Below are positions 6,276 to 11,770 of a stretch of 15,775 nucleotides of DNA, piece by piece. Every line of letters starts with the position of its first letter. The stretch's first letter is position 1. Position numbers and translations under genes: made by a program. The notes under the pieces are model-generated. The model saw nothing but the letters and a program-made list of their open reading frames with translations, did not search any database and was not told the origin of the DNA. The DNA lies in NCBI GenBank assembly GCA_026389655.1, contig JAPLHL010000329.1, positions 1 to 15,775 of the forward strand, given 5' to 3'. The stretch is from Chloroflexota bacterium. Its GTDB lineage: Bacteria > Chloroflexota > Dehalococcoidia > GIF9 > UBA5629.

Positions 6276-7481
6276 TCAGGGCAACGGCCGCTCTTCAAGA
6301 GTCTTGAGCTTTATGCCGGACTCGACCCCCGGCAGAGGAGCAACAGGCTCCGTCAACAGGAAAGCACCTTTCTTGATCCAATCTTTTAGCATGTTGGCTA
6401 TCTCCAATGCCCCGGGGTAACTGGATAAAGAAGCTGTTGGAATCTCTTTGCCATCCACTACTATATTGCCGGACTTTAACTCAGCATAGCTGACTTCAGC
6501 CAAAACATCGGGCCTGCGGTTTGGATAAGCGTCAGAGTAGTCCACAACCGGAGCCAGGATATCGGCATCAGTAACAAGTGTATATTTAAGTATCTCCTCG
6601 CTCAATATCGGAATGGGCACACCGATGCCGACTGTCAGAGTAGCCCCGTAGCCCAGAAAGCTCGTGCCCACCAGCCATTTAGGATTCATTTGCTTGAGGT
6701 CCCCGATAACAGCCAGCGTACCTGCACCCCTGGTCGGCACTCCTTTCTCCGTACGTGGGGCCGAGGGGTTAAACTGAGTGCCATTCCAGGCCACGTAACC
6801 TACACCTCCACCGAGAAAGATCCTGGTCCCTATGCCGATTGTCTTGTAAAGCGGGTCATTCATCAGCGGCGCCAATTGGCCGGCTGAGCAGAAGTTGGCA
6901 TTGCCCAGCCTGGGCTTAAGCACACCCATATAGGTATAAATCATGCGGTTACTAAGGTTGACCGCAACGTTATAGTTCTGGTAAGCATTACGCATATTGA
7001 AGAGTACAGCTTCATTGATCGTTTTAATATTGATCAATGTCTCCATTTTTTTCCTGGGATAGCAGTCGGTGCCGTAGGCGCTGGCAATCAGCCTGATATC
7101 CTTGCCGGCCACGAGTTCTTCAATTACATGCCCGCCACCATAGTTGAACTCACCCGGGTATATCCGGTTTTTCGGATCATCATCGGGCATGGCGGTTGCT
7201 CCGATTATGATGTCAACCGCAGCTATGCCGGTATAGGCAGGAACATCATTCAGGGTGACTTTTCCACCACCCATTTTCATTCTCGGGTTGCTGTGGCCAA
7301 GATTCATATAGGCGCTGGATGAGCACATCGGGCCGAAGGTCCCTGTGGTTACCACATCGATCTCTTTTGCTGTAGCAGCCACGCCCTTCTTCCTGGCAAT
7401 GCTGATCACTTCTTCCGCAGTGACCACGACCGCCTGGCCTTTCTTAATTTTCTCATTGATCTCTGCGATCGTCTTGGCCAT
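6276..7481 (-). CDS. COG1900/DUF39 homocysteine biosynthesis protein (L-aspartate semialdehyde sulfurtransferase type)
   Basis: 401 residues, the DUF39 domain alone without the C-terminal CBS pair found in some homologues. Recognisable family segments are TTGTFGPMCSSSAY with C53, AYGTDCYPRKK with C140, GGGVGYVAWNGTQ and a conserved C-terminal DYSDAYPNRRP region. Two cysteines in equivalent regions are reported as essential in the methanogen protein, where persulfide chemistry transfers sulfur to aspartate semialdehyde and a ferredoxin partner supplies electrons, giving homocysteine without O-acetyl- or O-succinyl-homoserine. ATG 7481 has AGGAGG five bases upstream. The next gene overlaps by one base or sits just after, and UPF0280 follows, so all three known components are together. 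A large inverted repeat (7497-7559) lies in the leader and may be a terminator or a control element. The family call is firm, and the reaction follows from homologues. Confidence 0.9.
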   Translation of the reverse strand: MAKTIAEINEKIKKGQAVVVTAEEVISIARKKGVAATAKEIDVVTTGTFGPMCSSSAYMNLGHSNPRMKMGGGKVTLNDVPAYTGIAAVDIIIGATAMPDDDPKNRIYPGEFNYGGGHVIEELVAGKDIRLIASAYGTDCYPRKKMETLINIKTINEAVLFNMRNAYQNYNVAVNLSNRMIYTYMGVLKPRLGNANFCSAGQLAPLMNDPLYKTIGIGTRIFLGGGVGYVAWNGTQFNPSAPRTEKGVPTRGAGTLAVIGDLKQMNPKWLVGTSFLGYGATLTVGIGVPIPILSEEILKYTLVTDADILAPVVDYSDAYPNRRPDVLAEVSYAELKSGNIVVDGKEIPTASLSSYPGALEIANMLKDWIKKGAFLLTEPVAPLPGVESGIKLKTLEERPLP

Positions 7482-7496
7482 ATTTTCCTCCTGTAT

Positions 7497-7559
7497 AAAA
7501 ATTTTCAGCCCGTGCGGTAGAGCCCTGACTTATATCAACCGCAGCGGGCAGAAAAATTT
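7497..7559. promoter_or_regulatory. Large imperfect inverted repeat in the leader of the homocysteine gene set
   Basis: The left arm 7497-7518 and right arm 7538-7559 pair over about 20 positions: an A/T block, then GCCCG with CGGGC, one bulged base, then TGCGGT with ACCGCA. They enclose a loop of roughly 19 nt. On the minus strand the GC stem is followed by AAAATTTTT, and the A/T flanks are symmetric, so it could end transcription from the nitroreductase gene in that direction. It also ends only about 15 nt before the start of the DUF39 ATG ribosome-site region, so a leader control element is possible. I could not match it to a known riboswitch class. Confidence 0.55.
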
Positions 7560-7582
7560 CCGATGAAGAAACCTACTAAATT

Positions 7583-8134
7583 CTAATGCTTACCGTACTT
7601 TTCGTAAAACACAATCTCGGTCATCTCTTTGCGGGGCGGCGCCTTAGCCTCGGCAGCCGGAAAACCGAGCGGTGTCATTTCCACCGCAACCACCTCCTCC
7701 GGAAGTTCCAATATTTCAGCCACCTTCTTGTAGTCGATAATATAACCGATGTGCACTGTACCAAGGCCCAGCGCATGGGCGGCAAGGGCCAGGTTCTCCA
7801 TGGCAATACCGGTATCGAACATGTGCCATTCGCCCTTTTCTGTAGAGGCCATCCCTTTGTAGTAACCGGATTTTTTTAGCTCGGCGCAGGCCACGATGGC
7901 GATGGGGGCATTTTTAATGGCGTTGGCGCCAGGGTTACCCCGTGACAGCGTTTCCGCCAGCTTCTCTTTCGTTGCCGGATCTTTTATCACGATATAGCGG
8001 GTGCACTGTGAGTTGGCCCATGAAGGCGCCCAACGGGCAGCCTCCAGCACCTTATTTAATAGATCATCCGGGACAGGGGTCTCTTTATACTGGCGAACGC
8101 TCCGCCTGCTATGAATCGCTTCAAGCGTATCCAT
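7583..8134 (-). CDS. Nitroreductase-family flavoprotein
   Basis: A 183-residue FMN-dependent oxidoreductase of the nitroreductase superfamily. The N-terminal RRSVRQY motif (10-16) contributes FMN phosphate contacts. The next conserved block, EAARWAPSWANSQ (31-43), precedes the central strand with a Cys at 44. The C-terminal part, HALGLGTVHIGY and MTPLGFPA, is also typical. Such proteins usually act as homodimers with NAD(P)H, and the physiological substrate cannot be read from sequence. ATG 8134 has a strong AAGGAGG nine bases upstream. The hisS stop lies 17 nt before it, so it is the last gene of the leftward acyl-CoA synthetase-cutA-hisS unit. It is followed by the 7497-7559 inverted repeat. 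Confidence 0.9.
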   Translation of the reverse strand: MDTLEAIHSRRSVRQYKETPVPDDLLNKVLEAARWAPSWANSQCTRYIVIKDPATKEKLAETLSRGNPGANAIKNAPIAIVACAELKKSGYYKGMASTEKGEWHMFDTGIAMENLALAAHALGLGTVHIGYIIDYKKVAEILELPEEVVAVEMTPLGFPAAEAKAPPRKEMTEIVFYEKYGKH

Positions 8135-8151
8135 CGAGAAATCCTCCTTGC

Positions 8152-9408
8152 TTATTGCTGAGAACTTAAAAGTCTTTTCAGCTCTTCAGGTTGAATTTCC
8201 TGTTGTTCGCCATTCTCCATATTGCGCAACATCACAGTGCCTGCTTTGACCTCGTCATCGCCGATAATAGCAGCACTGGTTGCACCCACCGTATTAGCCT
8301 GTCTTAGCTGAGCTTTGAGACTACGGTCACCCGTTGAAACAATCACAGAAACATTCGCATCCCTTAGAGAAGCAGCGATCTTCAGGGCTTCAATCCTGGC
8401 AGCATCGCCCATACAAGCTATAAAAAGGGTAGGTTTTGCAGGTCCGGGAACCACCACATTCTGGCTCTTTAAGTTCAGTACGATACGCTCGATACCTGTG
8501 GCAAAGCCAATAGCAGGTGTGGGTTTCCCACCCAACATGGCAATCAGGTCATCGTATCGACCTCCACCCCCGAGAGCGCTCTGCGATCCACCTTCTAGCG
8601 GCTGGATCTCGAAAACCGTCTTCGTATAGTAGTCAAGCCCCCTGACCAGCCTCGGATTAAGCACGTAACTAATATCTAAAGCCTGTAAATAGTGAATGAG
8701 CGATTGAAAGTGCTGGTGACACTCCTCACACAAAAAGTCTGCGCTTTTCGGTGCAGCATCGGCTGCCTCCTGGCATCCTGGTTTCTTACAATCCAGAAGC
8801 CTTAAGGGATTTTTTTCTAGTCTTATTAGGCAGTCTTCACAAAGTCCTTTTTTCAAAGGGTCATAGTACTCTTTGAGTTTTTGCATATGTATGGGCCGGC
8901 ATTTTTTACAGCCTATGCTATTCAAGTGCAATGAGAAATTCATCAAACCCATGGATGAAAAGAAGTTGAGTGCCATGCTGATAACCTCGGCATCCAGCAT
9001 TGGGGAACCCTCTCCAATAGCTTCGCATCCAAATTGGTGATGCTGGCGATAGCGCCCGGCCTGCGGCCTTTCGTATCGAAAAATATCTGCAAAATAGAAT
9101 AGTTTCACAGGTTGCGGCAGGTTATCCATACCATGTTCTAAGTACGCCCTGCAGACTGATGCGGTCCCTTCCGGCCTCAATGACAGCTCATTGTCGCTCC
9201 TGTCTTTGAATAAATACATTTCCTTGTTAACAATGTCGGTGCCTTCTCCCACACTGCGAGTAAAAAGGCTGGCGTCTTCAAAAGCAGGAGTATCGATACG
9301 CCCATACCCATAGAGCCGGGCAGTATCCTCGGCCTTGCCTTCTATATGGCGCCAATACACCTGCTCTTCAGGCAAAATGTCGGCTGTACCACGGGGTGCT
9401 TTAAACAA
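8152..9408 (-). CDS. hisS: Histidyl-tRNA synthetase
   Basis: A 418-residue class II aminoacyl-tRNA synthetase that charges tRNA-His. Class II motif 1 lies near 37-60, RPEGT is at 78-82 and motif 2 RYERPQAGRYRQ at 111-122. The histidine-specific RGLDYYT is at 256-262 and motif 3 region GGGGRYD...GFATGIERI at 280-309. The anticodon-binding domain is about 328-415 (TLFIACMGDAARIEALKIA...). Between motifs 2 and 3 is a cysteine-rich insertion with four CxxC or CxnC pairs (C167/C170, C190/C193, C207/C212, C227/C230), probably a zinc-binding module. The start is TTG at 9408, giving the universal MFKAPRGT; GAGGT lies 7 nt upstream. An AT-rich promoter-like TATAATATAAT sits in the 64-nt gap after cutA. 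No T-box leader is visible. Confidence 0.96.
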   Translation of the reverse strand: MFKAPRGTADILPEEQVYWRHIEGKAEDTARLYGYGRIDTPAFEDASLFTRSVGEGTDIVNKEMYLFKDRSDNELSLRPEGTASVCRAYLEHGMDNLPQPVKLFYFADIFRYERPQAGRYRQHHQFGCEAIGEGSPMLDAEVISMALNFFSSMGLMNFSLHLNSIGCKKCRPIHMQKLKEYYDPLKKGLCEDCLIRLEKNPLRLLDCKKPGCQEAADAAPKSADFLCEECHQHFQSLIHYLQALDISYVLNPRLVRGLDYYTKTVFEIQPLEGGSQSALGGGGRYDDLIAMLGGKPTPAIGFATGIERIVLNLKSQNVVVPGPAKPTLFIACMGDAARIEALKIAASLRDANVSVIVSTGDRSLKAQLRQANTVGATSAAIIGDDEVKAGTVMLRNMENGEQQEIQPEELKRLLSSQQ

Positions 9409-9430
9409 AAATACTACCTCTTAAAGGTTA

Positions 9431-9441
9431 ATTATATTATA
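9431..9441 (-). promoter_or_regulatory. Possible internal promoter -10 elements before hisS
   Basis: On the minus strand two overlapping TATAAT boxes (TATAATATAAT) lie 22-32 nt upstream of the hisS TTG. A matching -35 is poor (TTTGGA 16 nt upstream at best), so this is a weak candidate for extra hisS transcription independent of the upstream genes. Confidence 0.35.
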
Positions 9442-9460
9442 CGAAAAGGATTAAATTTCC

Positions 9461-9474
9461 AAACGGGGCCGTTT
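9461..9474. repeat. Palindrome AAACGG-GG-CCGTTT at the end of cutA
   Basis: Six-bp arms around two bases, overlapping the first bases of the cutA stop codon region. There is no T-run after it on the minus strand (GGAAATTTAATCC follows), so it is not a convincing terminator. It may slow or partly stop transcription ahead of the hisS-proximal -10 boxes. Confidence 0.3.
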
Positions 9475-9799
9475 ATTCCGGGACTTCAGTATTAATCCAG
9501 GTAAGATAGTCTTCGTTGCCCCCAATAATCGGCAGGGCTATTATCTCAGGGACGGTATAGCTATGGTTCTTTTTAACCAGTTTGATGATGTCAGGAAGTG
9601 CTGAAGACCGGGTTTTAATGATGAGAAGCGACTCGTCGGTGGAGTCTATCTTGCCCTGCCACCAGAAACTGGATGTGACTTTCGGGACAACATTCACGCA
9701 CGCCGCTTTCTTATGCTCCAGCAATACAGTGCTAATTTTATCCGCTTCTTCCATGCTTGAAACAGTAACCAGCACCACTACCGGACCCTTCCTCTGCAT
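9473..9799 (-). CDS. cutA: CutA family protein
   Basis: A 108-residue CutA, a small ferredoxin-like-fold protein that forms very stable trimers. All family blocks are visible: EEADKISTVLLEHKKAACVN, PKVTSSFWWQGKI, LLIIKTRSSALPDI, HSYTVPEIIALPI and the final DYLTWI. It was named for divalent-cation tolerance in E. coli, but its true role is unsettled. A TTG at 9805 directly abuts the upstream stop. I chose ATG 9799 because GGGGTG, which overlaps the stop of the upstream gene, lies 7 nt before it and is too close to the TTG. The tight junction suggests translational coupling to the acyl-CoA synthetase gene. Confidence 0.93.
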   Translation of the reverse strand: MQRKGPVVVLVTVSSMEEADKISTVLLEHKKAACVNVVPKVTSSFWWQGKIDSTDESLLIIKTRSSALPDIIKLVKKNHSYTVPEIIALPIIGGNEDYLTWINTEVPE

Positions 9800-9805
9800 A
9801 CCCAA

Positions 9806-11272
9806 TCACCCCTTTTTTAAAGATCTGCGATATCCGAGCTCAGTAAACTTATACATGATAGACACTACCATGACCGCATCACTTAGCGTTGGATATACAG
9901 GAAAACCTTCGGCTTCACACTTTTTTTTAAACGCCAGTGTGTACTTTCGCTCAATTTCATTATCGGCATACGGATCAAGATATATACTGATCACTACCAG
10001 TTTACCAGCTTTATCACGCGCAAAACGGAATCCTTCAAACAACCGCTGCGCAATTATCTCAAAACGTTTTTCGAATTCAACTCCCCACCTGGCGAGCATG
10101 TACCTGATGATATCGAACTGCATTATCATCGAGTGTATATTATTATCTTGCGAGACAATACGAAAAACGTCACCAAGGCCGGCCTGGTTTTCTCCATAAT
10201 TATAGAATATCTGCCAGGCGTCCAGAGGGTTGCCAATCATCGTCCCCACCGCCGGTACAAATTTCCGCAATTCTTCGATAACCGGGGGAGAGAACTGAGG
10301 AACTTCCAACCCGGCCTTCACGCACATATCGCTCTGCACAACCCCAAATCCACCGGAATATGTGACTATGGCTACACCTCTACCACGCGGGGGCTCCGAA
10401 CCATTCAAGCAAATAGCAGTATTGAGTAAGGCATCGAAGTCATCGACCTGAACCACCCCCGACTGCTTGAACATGGTGGACCATGTCTGGCCTGAGCCGG
10501 CCAACGATCCCGTATGAGACGAAGCGACTCTTACGCCCGCCTCTGTAATGCCACCCTTAAGTACAACTACCGGCTTTTTACTTGAAGCATATTCAAGAGC
10601 GGACCTCAATAAACGGCCGTCTTTCACACCTTCAACATATAGGGCAATGACTCTCGTATCCGGATCATCGGCCAGATATTCTAGAAAGTCCGGACAATCG
10701 AGATCAAGTGCATTGCCGTAGCTGACCATCTTGCTTATTTTGACGTTCCGGGACCTGCCGGCAAACACGAAGTATTGGGCAAAAGTGCCGCTTTGAGCGA
10801 TGACACCAATATGCCCTTCCTCATTTGTTGAGGCCGGATGAAAAGATAGTCCCGATTTGGGACAATATATGCCCATGCAGTTCGGGCCAAGCAACCTGAC
10901 CTTACCCTTAGTTATCGAGATGAGCTCCCTTTCCAGCTCAATTCCTTCTTGCAGACCGGTCTCACCAAAGCCTGAAGTAAAGGAATGTATTACCTTGACG
11001 CCTTTTTGAACGCACTCCCTGGCAACGTCCAGAACATTTCGAGTAGGCAGGTTAAAAATTACATAATCAACAGGTTCTTCGACATCCAAAATGCTGGCAT
11101 AGCACTTTTTGCCATGCACCTCTTTATAGTTAGGATTAACGAGGTACAAATGGTCGCGCATCTTGGTCAAAAGCAGAGCTAAAGTATAAAACTCCGTGGG
11201 TGATGACCCTATTACTGCAACATTTCTTGGGAAAAAGACTTCATCAAGATTGGCAGATGTTTTTATCATCAT
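9806..11272 (-). CDS. NDP-forming acyl-CoA synthetase, alpha-subunit type (CoA-binding domain protein)
   Basis: A 488-residue member of the succinyl-CoA synthetase/ACD superfamily. An N-terminal Rossmann CoA-binding domain (RNVAVIGSSP, 16-25; LVNPNYKEVHGKKCY) is followed by GPNCMGI (129-135) and the two ligase flavodoxin-like domains (IAQSGTFA, 158-165; YSGGFGVV, 305-312). SSHTGSLAGS (251-260) contains H253, the expected phosphohistidine. Enzymes of this group convert acyl-CoA plus ADP and phosphate to acid plus ATP, typical of energy conservation in anaerobes. No ATP-grasp beta domain is fused or adjacent, so a partner must be encoded elsewhere or the protein does something else. ATG 11272 has AAAGGA five bases upstream, inside the palindrome ATCCTTT-C-AAAGGAT (11277-11291). 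It is the first gene of a leftward unit with cutA, hisS and the nitroreductase. Confidence 0.85.
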   Translation of the reverse strand: MMIKTSANLDEVFFPRNVAVIGSSPTEFYTLALLLTKMRDHLYLVNPNYKEVHGKKCYASILDVEEPVDYVIFNLPTRNVLDVARECVQKGVKVIHSFTSGFGETGLQEGIELERELISITKGKVRLLGPNCMGIYCPKSGLSFHPASTNEEGHIGVIAQSGTFAQYFVFAGRSRNVKISKMVSYGNALDLDCPDFLEYLADDPDTRVIALYVEGVKDGRLLRSALEYASSKKPVVVLKGGITEAGVRVASSHTGSLAGSGQTWSTMFKQSGVVQVDDFDALLNTAICLNGSEPPRGRGVAIVTYSGGFGVVQSDMCVKAGLEVPQFSPPVIEELRKFVPAVGTMIGNPLDAWQIFYNYGENQAGLGDVFRIVSQDNNIHSMIMQFDIIRYMLARWGVEFEKRFEIIAQRLFEGFRFARDKAGKLVVISIYLDPYADNEIERKYTLAFKKKCEAEGFPVYPTLSDAVMVVSIMYKFTELGYRRSLKKG

Positions 11273-11276
11273 GGCT

Positions 11277-11291
11277 ATCCTTTCAAAGGAT
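11277..11291. promoter_or_regulatory. Palindrome containing the acyl-CoA synthetase Shine-Dalgarno
   Basis: ATCCTTT and AAAGGAT flank a single base. On the minus-strand transcript this could fold as ATCCT-TTGAA-AGGAT, hiding the AAAGGA ribosome site five bases before ATG 11272. Confidence 0.35.
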
Positions 11292-11321
11292 CGTTAACAA
11301 GAATCAGAAGATGAATACATA

Positions 11322-11350
11322 AGGATACCCCCCCACGATTTTAAGTTCAA
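11322..11350 (-). promoter_or_regulatory. Promoter of the acyl-CoA synthetase-cutA-hisS-nitroreductase unit, with a G7 spacer tract
   Basis: On the minus strand: -35 TTGAAC (11345-11350), a 17-bp spacer and -10 TATCCT (11322-11327). The seven spacer bases next to the -10 are all G (11328-11334 reads C7 on the plus strand). The predicted start is near 11315, about 43 nt before ATG 11272. Confidence 0.5.
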
Positions 11351-11360
11351 ATTTCGATAA

Positions 11361-11390
11361 TAAAATAAATCCACCGGGTGGGACGGTGGA
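11361..11390 (-). terminator. Intrinsic terminator of the 51-residue cysteine protein gene
   Basis: On the minus strand TCCACCG, a 7-nt loop and CGGTGGA form a perfect 7-bp GC-rich stem (11370-11390), followed directly by TTTATTTTATTA. It lies 30 nt after the stop at 11420 and just before the next leftward promoter, insulating the two units. Confidence 0.75.
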
Positions 11391-11419
11391 CTCATTTTAT
11401 CAGGACAGTGAACTTATAT

Positions 11420-11575
11420 TTAGATTTCTTCGGAAAGTATCTTCTCTTTGAGGATCTCGAATTCATCTGCGCTCAATACGCACGTGTTCTTGTCCTCTCC
11501 AATCTCAACCCTATCATCGAATATTTTAACTGCAGGGCAGCAGGTGCCTTCACGGCAAAGTTTAACAATCTTCAT
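11420..11575 (-). CDS. Small cysteine-containing protein of unknown function (51 aa)
   Basis: A short gene that is easily missed. It begins MKIVKLCREGTCCPAV and ends EKILSEEI. ATG 11575 has an excellent Shine-Dalgarno (AGGAGGG, about 6 nt spacing). A promoter (11664-11692) lies upstream and an intrinsic terminator (11361-11390) downstream, so it appears to be its own transcription unit. Four cysteines are present: C7, C12, C13 in a C-x4-CC cluster near the N-terminus and C32 in the middle. The rest looks like a short beta hairpin (VKIFDDRVEIGED) and a charged helix (SADEFEILKEKILSEE). There is no signal peptide or membrane segment, so it should be cytoplasmic. The cysteine pattern suggests metal binding or thiol chemistry, but I cannot name a function. 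A rightward frame over the same bases (11378-11578) has no ribosome site and opposes both the terminator and promoter. Confidence 0.8.
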   Translation of the reverse strand: MKIVKLCREGTCCPAVKIFDDRVEIGEDKNTCVLSADEFEILKEKILSEEI

Positions 11576-11663
11576 TAGGTCCCTCCTGGTTTTGTCGATC
11601 TTCCATAATGGTTTGCCCCACCATCAATCATTACGTGTAATCCGGAAAACCGTTTATGAAAAT

Positions 11664-11692
11664 ATAATATTACTGATGCACGGCTGCGGCAA
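11664..11692 (-). promoter_or_regulatory. Promoter of the 51-residue cysteine protein gene
   Basis: On the minus strand: -35 TTGCCG (11687-11692), a 17-bp spacer and -10 TATTAT (11664-11669). The predicted start is near 11657, giving a leader of about 80 nt that contains a small hairpin (ATGGT/ACCAT arms, 11608-11624). Confidence 0.5.
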
Positions 11693-11720
11693 ACGACTAA
11701 AATCACATTCAATGATATAT

Positions 11721-11750
11721 TTGCCAACCAAACTCGGCATACCGTATCAT
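11721..11750 (+). promoter_or_regulatory. Promoter of rel-rpsT
   Basis: A -35 TTGCCA (11721-11726), an 18-bp spacer and -10 TATCAT (11745-11750). The predicted start is near 11757, leaving only about 14 nt before the ATG at 11771. It is divergent from the promoter at 11664-11692. Confidence 0.5.
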
Positions 11751-11770
11751 ACAGTTGAACCGGTGAACGA

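Noticed and set aside
9409..9472. Possible T-box leader before hisS
   Set aside because: The gap to cutA is only 64 nt, too short for a T-box, and no T-box core or antiterminator pattern is visible.
9582..10199. 205-codon rightward frame spanning the cutA / acyl-CoA synthetase junction
   Set aside because: Antisense to two well-recognised genes, Ser-rich shadow composition, no ribosome site.
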